Shown here: positions 52,215 through 61,196 of the stretch, one piece after another
How the letters are laid out: the number at the start of each line of letters is the position of its first letter
Numbering within the stretch: position 1 is the first letter of the stretch
NCBI RefSeq assembly: GCF_000237825.1
Contig: NZ_CM001377.1
Coordinates: 1,364,001 to 1,428,000 of the forward strand
Source: Thermanaerovibrio velox DSM 12556
GTDB taxonomy: Bacteria > Synergistota > Synergistia > Synergistales > Synergistaceae
Reading direction: 5' to 3'
Length of the DNA: 64,000 nt
Program-made: the position numbers and the translations under genes
Notes under the pieces: model-generated
What the model was told of the DNA's origin: nothing
The model's input: only the letters and a program-made list of their open reading frames with translations
Database searches by the model: none

Positions 52215-53600
52215 CTACTCTTCCTCCTTCCGCCCGCGGCGCAATAGATACTGCCCCGCAGGTTCTTGGCCTTCGAAAACCCCCCGGTGATATGCCCTTG
52301 ATCCCCGAAGGTACACGGATACCACCCGGCCGGTCACGCTCCATCCCTCGTAGGGCGTGTAGTCCACCCTTTGAACCTGCTGAGAGGCCCTCACGGTCCA
52401 CCTGCTATTAGGATCGAACACCACCACGTCCGCATCGCTGCCCGGCAACAATATCCCCTTCCTGGGATAGAGACCGAATATCTTGGCCGGAGATGTGGAC
52501 ACCACGTTGACGAAGGTGCCCAGGGATATGCGTCCCCCCTCGACCCCCTCCGAATACAGGATCGAAAGCCGATGTTCCACCCCGGGAAGCCCGTTGGGAA
52601 TGCGCCTGAAGTCCTTGAGCCCCCTGTCCTTGTGACCAATAAGATTGAAGGAACAGTGATCCGTGGCCACCACGTCCACGTATCCACCCTCAAGGTCCAT
52701 CCACAGGGCCTCCACGTCCCCTCTGGACCTGAGGGGAGGGGAGCAGACGTAGGCGGAGGCATCCCCGTCGGGCAAGAGGTACCGCCCCTCATCCAAGGTG
52801 AGGTACTGAACGCAGGTCTCCGCCCAGACTTGATTTCCCCTTTCTTTGAAGGCCCTTATGTGCTCCATTGACTTGGCGGAGCTCACGTGCACCACGTAAA
52901 GGGGGGCTTGCACCGCCTCCGCCATGGTAAGGGCCCTAAAGACCGCCTCGGACTCCACAAAGGAGGGCCTGCTCAGGGGATGGTATCGGGGGGAGAGCCT
53001 GCCCTCCCTTGCCAACCTCTCTCCCATGGAGGACACCAGATCCCCGTTCTCGCAGTGGAGGCACAACACCCCCCCAAGATCCCTCAAGAGCTCCATCATC
53101 CTCATGATTGACCCGTCATCAAGCTGAAGGAGCCCCTTGTAGGCCATGTACATCTTGAAGGAGGGTATGCCCCCCTTGACCACCTGGGGCAGCTCCCTCT
53201 CCACCTCATCGTTCCAGTCGGTGACCGCCAGGTGGAAGCCGTAGTCACAGTGGCACTTGCCCCGGGAAAGGCGGTGCCATTCCTCGATGCCCTGTCTAAG
53301 GCTCTCACCCTTGAACTGGGTGGCATAGTCGATTATGGTGGTGGTACCCCCCGCCAGGGCGGCCATGGTGCCGGATTTGAAGTCATCGGCGGTCCTGAAG
53401 TCCCCGGCGGGAAGGTCAAAGTGGGTATGGGGATCCACGCCGCCGGGCAGGATCAGCATGCCCCCGCAGTCCACCACCTCATCCCCCTCCCTTTCCAGGT
53501 CGAAACCAAGGGAGTGGACTTGCTCACCCTCAATCCGAAGATCCATCCTCGCCGCCCCGCTGGGGGACGCCACCAAACCACCTTTTAGGACTATTCCCAT
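52215..53600 (-). CDS. hyuA: Dihydropyrimidinase/D-hydantoinase family hydrolase (HyuA-like)
   Basis: 461 aa. Cyclic amidohydrolase motifs: GGVDPHTHFDLP (HxH near 58), carboxylated Lys in SFKMYMAYKG, LHCENGD, VVHVSSAKS and the Asp in VATDHCSF. The stop abuts the XdhD-like start, so the two are coupled. In ygeW-type clusters this enzyme opens a ring in purine breakdown; the exact substrate is not settled by sequence. ATG 53600 follows GGGGAGG, which lies just after a strong hairpin. Confidence 0.9.
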   Translation of the reverse strand: MGIVLKGGLVASPSGAARMDLRIEGEQVHSLGFDLEREGDEVVDCGGMLILPGGVDPHTHFDLPAGDFRTADDFKSGTMAALAGGTTTIIDYATQFKGESLRQGIEEWHRLSRGKCHCDYGFHLAVTDWNDEVERELPQVVKGGIPSFKMYMAYKGLLQLDDGSIMRMMELLRDLGGVLCLHCENGDLVSSMGERLAREGRLSPRYHPLSRPSFVESEAVFRALTMAEAVQAPLYVVHVSSAKSMEHIRAFKERGNQVWAETCVQYLTLDEGRYLLPDGDASAYVCSPPLRSRGDVEALWMDLEGGYVDVVATDHCSFNLIGHKDRGLKDFRRIPNGLPGVEHRLSILYSEGVEGGRISLGTFVNVVSTSPAKIFGLYPRKGILLPGSDADVVVFDPNSRWTVRASQQVQRVDYTPYEGWSVTGRVVSVYLRGSRAYHRGVFEGQEPAGQYLLRRGRKEEE

Positions 53601-53619
53601 TTAAACTCTTACCTCCCCG

Positions 53620-53643
53620 GGCGGGGCCCTGAGGGGCCCCGCC
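53620..53643 (-). terminator. GC hairpin between permease gene and hyuA
   Basis: GGCGGGGCCC (53620-53629), loop TGAG, GGGCCCCGCC (53634-53643). It ends just before the hyuA ribosome site and has no U run, so it may modulate rather than end transcription. Confidence 0.45.
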
Positions 53644-53665
53644 GGCTAAGCTGCAGCTTCAAACC

Positions 53666-54976
53666 CTAGTGGATACCTACCACCCTGGCCAACACGAACA
53701 GGGCGGCCAGACAGATCATCACCACGTTGAGCTCCCGGGCCTTGCCAGTGACCAGCTTGAGCACCACGAAGGACACGATGCCCGCCTCGATGCCCACCGC
53801 TATGCTGTAGGAGAAGGGCATCATGAAGAACGCCAGCATGGCCGGGGCGGTCTCGGTCCAGTCGTCCATCTTGAGCTCCTTAAGCCCCATCATCATGTAT
53901 ATGCCCACCAGGATGAGGGCGGGAGAAGTGGCACAGGCGGGGACTATGGACACCAGGGGGCTGAAGAAGGTGGCCAAGAGGAACAACACCGCCACCACCA
54001 AGGCGGTGAGACCCGTGCGCCCCCCCTGCTCGACACCGCTGGCGCTCTCAACGAATGTGGTCACCGTGCTGGTGCCCATCACCGCACCGGCGGTGGTGCC
54101 TATGGCGTCCGCCAGAAGGGCCTCCCGAGCCTTGGGCAGGCGCCCCTCGGAGTCAAGGAGCCCACCACGGCTGGCCACCCCCACCAGGGTACCCACGGTG
54201 TCAAAGAAGTCCACGAAGAAGAAGGTGAACATTATTATCCAGAAGCTCGATTGGGCTATCTGCGAGAAGTCCATCTGCATGAAGATGGGGGAAAGGGACG
54301 GGGGCATGGACACTATGCCCTCCGGCAGCTTGCTTATCCCCAAGGGAATGGAGACTATGGTGACCGCTATTATCCCCCAGAGCACGCTGCCCTTGACATG
54401 GAAATACTCCAACACCACCATGAGGAACAATCCGAGGATGGCCAGGATGGCGGGCATGTTGCCCTTGAAGTTGGTCATCTGGACCAGTACAGCGTCGTTG
54501 TTGACTATTATCCCCGCCCCCTGAAGCCCTATGAAGGCGATGAAAAGCCCTATGCCCGCGGATATTCCAAGCTTAAGGGACACCGGTATGGTGTTGACCA
54601 CCGCCTCCCTTATCTTGGTCAGGGTGAGCAGGATGAAGATGATGCCCTCCACGAAGACCGCCGCCAGGGCCACCTTCCAGCTGACTCCCATCCCAAGGAC
54701 GACGGAAAACGTGAAGAACGCATTAAGCCCCATCCCGGGAGCCAAGGCGAAGGGATAGTTGGCCATGAAGGCCATGCATATGGTGGCAAGGGCAGCGGAG
54801 AGACACGTGGCCACCATAAGGGGGCCAAAGGGCATCCCGGTCTTGGAAAGGATGCCGGGGTTTACGAAGATGATGTATCCCATGGTCATGAAGGTGGTGA
54901 GCCCCGCCAAAAGCTCGGTCCTAAAGTCGGTACCTCGTTCGCTCAGCTTAAAAGTCCTCTCTAGCCACTCCATCAA
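53666..54976 (-). CDS. NCS2 purine permease, AzgA/PbuG-like
   Basis: 436 aa with twelve or more membrane segments. The AzgA signature runs through: RTELLAGLTTFMTMGYIIFVNP, ALAPGMGLNAFF, FFFVDFFDTVGTLVG and GTSTVTTFVESASGVEQGGRTGL. It imports adenine, guanine or hypoxanthine with protons. It lies between adenine deaminase and hyuA, fitting purine uptake for catabolism. The 92-base AT-rich gap upstream shows no purine riboswitch. Confidence 0.92.
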   Translation of the reverse strand: MMEWLERTFKLSERGTDFRTELLAGLTTFMTMGYIIFVNPGILSKTGMPFGPLMVATCLSAALATICMAFMANYPFALAPGMGLNAFFTFSVVLGMGVSWKVALAAVFVEGIIFILLTLTKIREAVVNTIPVSLKLGISAGIGLFIAFIGLQGAGIIVNNDAVLVQMTNFKGNMPAILAILGLFLMVVLEYFHVKGSVLWGIIAVTIVSIPLGISKLPEGIVSMPPSLSPIFMQMDFSQIAQSSFWIIMFTFFFVDFFDTVGTLVGVASRGGLLDSEGRLPKAREALLADAIGTTAGAVMGTSTVTTFVESASGVEQGGRTGLTALVVAVLFLLATFFSPLVSIVPACATSPALILVGIYMMMGLKELKMDDWTETAPAMLAFFMMPFSYSIAVGIEAGIVSFVVLKLVTGKARELNVVMICLAALFVLARVVGIH

Positions 54977-55068
54977 GACACCCCCTAAGTCTAGTGATGC
55001 CGGTAACTAGAAACCTCAACTATTCTACTACAAATTTCAGGGTCAATGGTTGACATAAAAATTGTTAT

Positions 55069-56790
55069 CTAAACCCATAAAGGCAGCACCCCTCCCTCCC
55101 CCAGGTTGACGTACCCCCGGTCGGTGAGCTTGAGTTGCGGGATCACCGACAGGGACAGGAACGAGAGGGCCATGCACGGATGAGGTCCCGAAACGCCGAG
55201 ATCCCCTATCGCCCGGTCCACCCGCTCCTGAAGGGCCACCACCTCCCATGTGGACATGTCACACATGAGACCCCCCACAGGAAGGGGCAGCTCCGCCAAG
55301 ATCTTATCACCCTCCGCCACGACAACCCCTCCGCCCAGATGGTTCAGCCGGTCCAAAACGGTCTTTATCGACCGGTCGTCCATCCCGGCAACTATGGCAT
55401 TGTGGGCATCGTGGGATACGGTGGAGCCAAAGGCACCGGACCTAAGCCCAAGGCCCTTGACAAAACCCACTCCGATCCTGCCGGTTCCCCTGTGACGCTC
55501 CCGGCACATCAGCTTGGCCAGGTCGATCTCGGGGGAGGGAACCACAAATCCATCCTCCACTACAGGGGAAACCGCAACGGAACCGGTTAGCAGGGAACCG
55601 GGGGTGAAAAGGATCGCCCGGAGCATCGCTCCCCCCTTGGCGGGAACCGCAAGGGCCTTAACGTCCACCTCGGGCAGATCAGGCCCCCGGGACAAGAGCA
55701 AGGGACTCAAAACGGATGAAGGGGGTGTCGTGAGCCTCCCATCCCTTGCCACCAAGCGGCCATCCTTGAAAACCATGTGCACCTTCATGGACCCTATGGA
55801 GTCCACCAACGCCATGTCCGCGGCGAATCCCGGCCCTATGGCCCCACGGCCCCTCAGGCCAAAGTACTCCGCCACCGACAACGTCACCATCCTAAGGGCC
55901 ACAAGGGGATCCACCCCAAGGGCGCAAAGCTTGCGCACCTTGTGGTCCATGTGCCCCTTCTCCATCAGGGTCCTGGCGTCCAGATCGTCGCTAACCGCCA
56001 TGCATCGGTGGCACCGCAGGGGCACATCCCTGACCAACGGCGCCAAGGCCTCGAGGTCCGGCGCGGCGGATCCCTCCCGCATCATCACCCAATAGCCGCG
56101 ACGCAGCTTCTCCATGGCCTCTTCCAACCGGGTGGCCTCGTGGTCCCCGTCGCAACCGCTTAAGACGTACGCGCAAAGCTCCTTACCGGTGAGCCCCGGA
56201 GCATGGGCGGTCAAGGGCATACCATCGAAGACCCGGATCTTATCCCAAACCTCCTGGTCTCCGGAGAGCACCCCAGGATAGTTCATCATCTCCCCCAGGT
56301 GCTGGCAGTATCCACCGTCCCGGAGCGACCGCAGCTCCCCGGGCCCCATGGGGACCTTGCAGGTCTCAAACTCCGAGGCGGGGACGCAGGAGGGACAACC
56401 AAGGTAAACGTCCAGCGGGAGCCCCCGAGAGGACTCGAACATGCCGATTACCCCATCAGGCCCCAACACGTTGGCTATCTCGTGGGGATCCGCAAACACC
56501 GCGGAGGTACCCCGGGGAACCACCGCCTCGGCGAAACGGGAGGGTATCATCCAGGAGCTCTCTATGTGCACATGCCCGTCCATCATGCCGGGGATAAGGG
56601 TCATACCCTCCGCGTCCAAGGTCTCAAGCCCCTCGTACCCGGAGCCCACCCCCACTATCACCCCGTCCTTCACCGCCACCTGGACATCCTCAAGCTCCAT
56701 GGAGAACAGGTTAGCCACCTTAGCCCCCCGGATCACCAGGTCGCAAGGCTCCTTGCCCAGCGCAAACGGAAGAAGCCCCTTCTTAGTCAT
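55069..56790 (-). CDS. ade: Adenine deaminase
   Basis: 573 aa, normal for Ade. Motifs: GMMDGHVHIESSWM, VVPRGTSAVFADPHEIANVLG, GEMMNYPGVL, TAHAPGLTG, and the C-terminal domain with GFVKGLGLRSGAFGSTVSHD in parts (GAFGSTVSHDAHN). It converts adenine to hypoxanthine, feeding the molybdenum hydroxylases. It starts two bases after the deaminase stop and is cotranscribed. Confidence 0.95.
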   Translation of the reverse strand: MTKKGLLPFALGKEPCDLVIRGAKVANLFSMELEDVQVAVKDGVIVGVGSGYEGLETLDAEGMTLIPGMMDGHVHIESSWMIPSRFAEAVVPRGTSAVFADPHEIANVLGPDGVIGMFESSRGLPLDVYLGCPSCVPASEFETCKVPMGPGELRSLRDGGYCQHLGEMMNYPGVLSGDQEVWDKIRVFDGMPLTAHAPGLTGKELCAYVLSGCDGDHEATRLEEAMEKLRRGYWVMMREGSAAPDLEALAPLVRDVPLRCHRCMAVSDDLDARTLMEKGHMDHKVRKLCALGVDPLVALRMVTLSVAEYFGLRGRGAIGPGFAADMALVDSIGSMKVHMVFKDGRLVARDGRLTTPPSSVLSPLLLSRGPDLPEVDVKALAVPAKGGAMLRAILFTPGSLLTGSVAVSPVVEDGFVVPSPEIDLAKLMCRERHRGTGRIGVGFVKGLGLRSGAFGSTVSHDAHNAIVAGMDDRSIKTVLDRLNHLGGGVVVAEGDKILAELPLPVGGLMCDMSTWEVVALQERVDRAIGDLGVSGPHPCMALSFLSLSVIPQLKLTDRGYVNLGEGGVLPLWV

Positions 56791-56792
56791 GG

Positions 56793-57353
56793 CTACAGCA
56801 CCACCGGGAGGGCCTTGTACTTCTCCTTGAGGGACTCTATCCGGGCCATGAGGCGCTCCGCATCCTCAGACTGCTTGGCCGCCTCTTTAATGCTGTAAAG
56901 ATTAAGGTAGGAGTTCCTGCGCCTTATATCCTGGCTGCCGAAGAGTTCCTTCAGCATTATGAGGTCATCGGGCATGTTGAAGTCCTTGTCGGTCTCGGTG
57001 TAGTCGAACAAGTACCATGCCTCCTTGAAGCCGCACCAGGCCAGGGCGGAGAAACACATGCAGCAGGGCTCGTGGGTGGCCAGGAAAACCGTCTCCTCCG
57101 CCTTGGGACGGTCCTTCTGCTCATAGAACCTAAGGAGGGTCTCCACCTCCCCGTGAAACACCGGGTTGTCGGACCTGCGGTTGCTGCCCACCACTATCGG
57201 ATCCAGGCTCACCGGGTCCAGCACCGCCCCCCCAAAGAGGTTATGACCCTTGCGGACGAAATCCTCCGTCAAAGGCAGTATCCGATGCTCTATCACGTCC
57301 AACATCTTGTGCAGCTCTTCCGCCGTTATGGTCTCGGGAGTCCTGAACTTCAT
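56793..57353 (-). CDS. Cytidine deaminase-fold nucleobase deaminase
   Basis: 186 aa from ATG 57353, preceded by GGAGG; the ATG at 57371 lies inside the ribosome site. Zinc motifs HGE (FHGEVETL, near residue 73) and PCCMC (HEPCCMCFSALAW). It is longer than CDA or TadA and belongs to the guanine/nucleoside deaminase side of the superfamily. In this locus guanine deamination to xanthine is the simplest guess. It follows a terminator hairpin after the permease gene. Confidence 0.8.
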   Translation of the reverse strand: MKFRTPETITAEELHKMLDVIEHRILPLTEDFVRKGHNLFGGAVLDPVSLDPIVVGSNRRSDNPVFHGEVETLLRFYEQKDRPKAEETVFLATHEPCCMCFSALAWCGFKEAWYLFDYTETDKDFNMPDDLIMLKELFGSQDIRRRNSYLNLYSIKEAAKQSEDAERLMARIESLKEKYKALPVVL

Positions 57354-57383
57354 GGATATCAACCTCCACATGTTCTTTTAAGA

Positions 57384-57408
57384 TAAAAGGGGCCCCTAGG
57401 GCCCCTTT
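57384..57408 (-). terminator. Hairpin between xanthine permease and deaminase genes
   Basis: AAAGGGGCCC (57386-57395), loop CTA, GGGCCCCTTT (57399-57408). On the minus strand TTATCTT follows. It could divide the locus into two transcripts. Confidence 0.7.
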
Positions 57409-57409
57409 C

Positions 57410-58783
57410 CTACTCCTCAACCTCTATGACGAACTTCTTCTCCCCCTCTTCGGGATCCGGGAAGATGATGTTGGCCAGGATGGATACTATGCACACCGAC
57501 GTAACCGTATCCCTGAAGAGGAACTGAAGCAGCTTGGGCAGGTGCTCCAACAGCGCGGGCACGGAGCTGAAGCCCATGCCTATGCCGAAGGTTATCCCCA
57601 AGACCAGCATGTTCCTGTCGCTGAAGCCCGACTTGGCGAGCATCTTTATGCCGTTCAGCATTATCATGGCGAAAACCGTGACCACCGCACCGCCCAGAAC
57701 CGAGTTGGGCATCACGGATATGATAGCCCCTACCTTGGGGAAGAGACCAGCCAGTATCAGGACCATGGCACCGGTGGCGATGCACCACTTGTTCACCACC
57801 TTGGTCATGGCCACCAACCCCGCGTTCTGGCCGAAGGCGGTGTTCGGAAGGGTGTTGAATAGCGCCGCCAAAGCGGATCCGAAGCTGTCTCCCATTATGG
57901 CCCCGGAGGTCTCCTCTGTGGTGGCCTCCCGGTTAAAGGCCGCTATGGTTATCCCAGAGGTGTTGCCTATGGTCTCAAGGCCCGAGACTATGTACACCGC
58001 AGCGAAGCTGAGTATGGCATCAAGATGGAAGGTCATGCCGAAGTGGAGGGGCCTAGGCACGCTGATCCACCCCGCGTTGGCCACCGGGGAGAAGTCCACC
58101 ATGCCCATGAATATGGCGGCCACGTAGCCCACCAATATGGCGATGAGAAGGCTTGAGATCTTCACCATCCCCTTGCCGAACTTCTGCAAGAAGAGCACCG
58201 TAACGAGCACGAGGGTGCCCAACAACAGGTTCTTAGGGGATCCATAGTCCTTGGATGCCACACCACCGGCGAAGTAATTCACCCCAACCGCCAGCAGCTT
58301 GCTACCCATGGCTATGAGCACGCTCCCCACCACAAGGGGGGGGAAGAAGCGCTTAAGGGGCTTTATGAATATCCCCATTATGAACTCCACGATGCTTCCA
58401 AGCAGTGCCCCTCCCATTATCCCCGATATGCCGTACATCTGCCCCACGGTTATCGAGGTCGGCACGAAGGCAAAGGAGGTGCCCATGACTATCGGCAGCT
58501 CCCCGCCTATCCTTGGGAGGAACCAGTTCTTCTTCCCGATCGGATAAAGCTGGATCAAGGTGGTTATGCCGGAGATGATCATCGCCGCCTGGATCATGAT
58601 TATCATGTCCGGCTTGGAGAGGGAGACAACTCCCGCCACCACGAAAACCGGCGCCAGGTTCCCAGTGAACATGGCCAACACGTGCTGAAGCCCCAGAGGA
58701 AGGGCCACACCAAGGGAGGGACGGCCGTGAAGCTGATACACAAGCTCTCTATCCCCAACAGCGCTATCTACCTGGTTAGACAT
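57410..58783 (-). CDS. NCS2 xanthine/uracil/urate permease
   Basis: 457 aa from ATG 58783 (AAAGGATG upstream; the frame extends to 58819). NCS2 motifs: LPLGLQHVLAMFTGNLAPV, GSVLIAMGSKL, SGLETIGNTSGITIAAF and LPNTAFGQNAGLVAMTKV, the conserved NxG-type signature region. It resembles YgfU/UacT-like and XanQ-like carriers. Import of xanthine or urate is likely from context. It lies between deaminase and ygeW-like genes. Confidence 0.9.
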   Translation of the reverse strand: MSNQVDSAVGDRELVYQLHGRPSLGVALPLGLQHVLAMFTGNLAPVFVVAGVVSLSKPDMIIMIQAAMIISGITTLIQLYPIGKKNWFLPRIGGELPIVMGTSFAFVPTSITVGQMYGISGIMGGALLGSIVEFIMGIFIKPLKRFFPPLVVGSVLIAMGSKLLAVGVNYFAGGVASKDYGSPKNLLLGTLVLVTVLFLQKFGKGMVKISSLLIAILVGYVAAIFMGMVDFSPVANAGWISVPRPLHFGMTFHLDAILSFAAVYIVSGLETIGNTSGITIAAFNREATTEETSGAIMGDSFGSALAALFNTLPNTAFGQNAGLVAMTKVVNKWCIATGAMVLILAGLFPKVGAIISVMPNSVLGGAVVTVFAMIMLNGIKMLAKSGFSDRNMLVLGITFGIGMGFSSVPALLEHLPKLLQFLFRDTVTSVCIVSILANIIFPDPEEGEKKFVIEVEE

Positions 58784-58893
58784 GGCACACCATCCTTTTG
58801 TCCGTAAGACAAGGCTCAAAAAAGACCTTGCGGAAGTCCTCGGGCTCTAAAAAAGGGGACAGAGAATAGATCCCTGCCCCCCTAAGACGTCTC

Positions 58894-59898
58894 TTACCTT
58901 CCTCCCATGAGGAGGGTCATGACCGCCTTTGCGGTGTGCAGACGGTTCTCCGCCTCGTCGTACACTATGGAGTGGGGACCATCGATCACTGCGTCCTCCA
59001 CCTCGTTGTTCCTATCCGCCGGCAGGGCGTGCATGTAAACCACGTCCTTGTCCGCCAGGGCCATCTTCTCCTCCGTGCACTTCCAGGACTTGTGGGCCAT
59101 CAGCTTCTCGTCCACCACCTTAACCGCTCCGGCGGCGGTAAGACCCGTCTGGTCGGTGACCCAGTTGCCCCAGTTCTTGGGGATCACTATGTGGGCGTTC
59201 CTGTAGGCGTACTCCTCGTCGTCGGTGACGGTGACGGTGCCGCCGTACTTCTCCGCGTTGGCCTTCGCCTGGGCGATGACCCAGTCGGGGAGCTCCCAAC
59301 CCTTGGGATGGGCAAGCACCACGTCCATGCCGTAACGGGGGAACAGTAGCACCTGGGAGACCGGCACGGAGATGGGCTTCTTGTGGCTCTCCGCGTAAGC
59401 CCAGATGATGGAGACCTTGAGCCGCTCCAGCTTACCAAACTTCTCCTTCATGGTCATGAGGTCCGCCAGGGCCTGGAAGGGATGATACAGGTCGCACTGC
59501 AGGTTCATCACAGGCACCTTAGCCCACCTGGCCATCTCGGTGAGGTACTTGTTACCATAGCCCCAGTTGCAGTAACGGCAGGCGATGGCGTGACCAAAGC
59601 TGGAGAGGATGATGGCGGTGTCCTTGGCGCTCTCCCCGTGGGAGACCTGCATGGTGCTGGAGTCCAGATAGCCCGCGTGGCCACCCAGCTGAGCAAGCCC
59701 CGCCTCCATGGAGTTCCTGGTCCTGGTGGACTGCTCGAAGAAGATCAGGAACATGGTCTTGTTCACCAAATAGGGGGTGGGCTCCCCCATGGCAAACTTC
59801 TTCTTCAGGTCAAAGGAGACCTCCAGCATGGTCTCCACTTCTTCTTTGGTGAAGTCCTCCAGGTTGATGAAGTGACGGTTCCTGAAAAAGCTCTGCAT
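58894..59898 (-). CDS. ygeW: YgeW-like carbamoyltransferase
   Basis: 334 aa, shorter than E. coli YgeW (~396). Carbamoyl-phosphate motif STRTR at 57-61; NLQCDLYHPFQALADL and KCTEEKM, VVYMHALPAD match YgeW regions (NLQCD, HPxQxxADL, CTEEMM, YMHxLPAD). DSSTMQVSHGESAKDTA follows the SHGE pattern. It probably transfers a carbamoyl group between carbamoyl phosphate and an amide product of purine cleavage, conserving energy as ATP with a carbamate kinase (not in window). N-acetylornithine-type transcarbamylase is the alternative. ATG 59898 follows GGAGGAG. Confidence 0.8.
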   Translation of the reverse strand: MQSFFRNRHFINLEDFTKEEVETMLEVSFDLKKKFAMGEPTPYLVNKTMFLIFFEQSTRTRNSMEAGLAQLGGHAGYLDSSTMQVSHGESAKDTAIILSSFGHAIACRYCNWGYGNKYLTEMARWAKVPVMNLQCDLYHPFQALADLMTMKEKFGKLERLKVSIIWAYAESHKKPISVPVSQVLLFPRYGMDVVLAHPKGWELPDWVIAQAKANAEKYGGTVTVTDDEEYAYRNAHIVIPKNWGNWVTDQTGLTAAGAVKVVDEKLMAHKSWKCTEEKMALADKDVVYMHALPADRNNEVEDAVIDGPHSIVYDEAENRLHTAKAVMTLLMGGR

Positions 59899-59943
59899 AA
59901 AAACTCCTCCTCCTTAAACGTCTTTTCCTTGTATCCCTAGGGC

Positions 59944-61161
59944 CTAACGGCCATAGCGATCCGCGTATATCCTGGGAAGGGCGGCGTAAACCGCAGCGCA
60001 CTCCACCAGCTCGGACTTCCAGGTGACCTCGTCGGGGGCGTGGGCCTGGTCCTCATGCCCCGGCCCGAACCCTATGCAGGGGATCCCAAGAAGCCCCATG
60101 ATGGCAACACCGTTGGTGGAGAAGGTCCACTTATCCACCACGGGCTCCCTGTTCAGCACGCTCTTGAAGGCGTCCACCATGCTCTTGGTGACCGGGTGGT
60201 CCTCCTCAAGCACCCAGGAGGGGAAGTAGCACTCGGTGGGATACACAAGGCCCGTGTAGGCGGGGCGCTCGTAGGTGTAGAGGGATACCTCTGCGTTTGC
60301 CGCCTTCACCGCCGGCAGGTTCCTTATCTGCTGCAGCGCCAACTCCTTGGTCTCCCCGGCGGTTAGCCGGCGGTCTATGGATATCCAGCAGCTGTCCGCC
60401 ACGGCGCACCGGGAGGGGCTGGTGAAGAATATCTCCGACACCGCCAACGACCCCTTGCCAAGGAACGGATCGTCCTTCAGGTTCTCGTGAAGGGCCCGAA
60501 GCTCCTGAAGTATCGGGGCCATCTTGTAGATGGCGTTGTCGCCCCGCTCCGGGGCGGAACCGTGACAGCTCACGCCGGTGGTCTTGACCTTTATCTCCAT
60601 GCGACCCCGCTGACCCCGGTGGATCCTTCCGTCCGTGGGCTCGGTGCTCACCACGAACTCAGGACGGACCTTGTCCTCCTTGACGATGTACTGCCAGCAA
60701 AGCCCGTCGCAGTCCTCCTCCTGAACGGTGCCCACCATGACCACCCTCAGACCCTCCAAGAGCCCAAGGTCCTTCATTATCTTGGCGGCGTACACCATGG
60801 AGGCCATGCCTCCCTCCTGGTCGCTGGCACCCCGGCCACCGATCTTCTCGTCGTCCTCGTAACCCTCGTAAGGGTCAAAGGTCCAGTTGTCCCGGTTGCC
60901 TATTCCCACGGTGTCAATGTGGGCGTCGAAGGCTATGAGCCTGTCCCCGTTCCCCATGTAACCCAGGATGTTACCCATGGGGTCTATAACCACCTCGTCG
61001 AAGCCCACCTTCTCCATCTCCTGCTTGATCCGCTGGACCAGCTTCTCCTCCTGGCAGCTCTCGCTGGGGATGGCGATCATATCCCGGAGAAACCTGGATA
61101 TGTCAGGCTCGTACTTCTTCGCCAGCTCCCGGATCTTCCCAAAGTCCATCTCCATCTTCAT
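59944..61161 (-). CDS. ygeY: YgeY-like M20 metallopeptidase
   Basis: 405 aa from the ATG at 61161, six bases after AGGAG; an ATG at 61167 is too close. M20 motifs: [55 protein letters not shown] and [14 protein letters not shown]. These match YgeY, annotated as a selenium-metabolism-linked hydrolase. It likely cleaves an intermediate of purine breakdown. Between ygfK-like and ygeW-like genes, 35 and 45 bases apart. Confidence 0.9.
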   Translation of the reverse strand: MKMEMDFGKIRELAKKYEPDISRFLRDMIAIPSESCQEEKLVQRIKQEMEKVGFDEVVIDPMGNILGYMGNGDRLIAFDAHIDTVGIGNRDNWTFDPYEGYEDDEKIGGRGASDQEGGMASMVYAAKIMKDLGLLEGLRVVMVGTVQEEDCDGLCWQYIVKEDKVRPEFVVSTEPTDGRIHRGQRGRMEIKVKTTGVSCHGSAPERGDNAIYKMAPILQELRALHENLKDDPFLGKGSLAVSEIFFTSPSRCAVADSCWISIDRRLTAGETKELALQQIRNLPAVKAANAEVSLYTYERPAYTGLVYPTECYFPSWVLEEDHPVTKSMVDAFKSVLNREPVVDKWTFSTNGVAIMGLLGIPCIGFGPGHEDQAHAPDEVTWKSELVECAAVYAALPRIYADRYGR

Positions 61162-61196
61162 CAACATCTCCTTTCCCCTCTAGGACAGCCCTTAGC

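Noticed and set aside
54977-55068. Purine riboswitch or TTGACC promoter before the AzgA-like gene
   Set aside because: No purine aptamer core, and no acceptable -10 at the right spacing after TTGACC.
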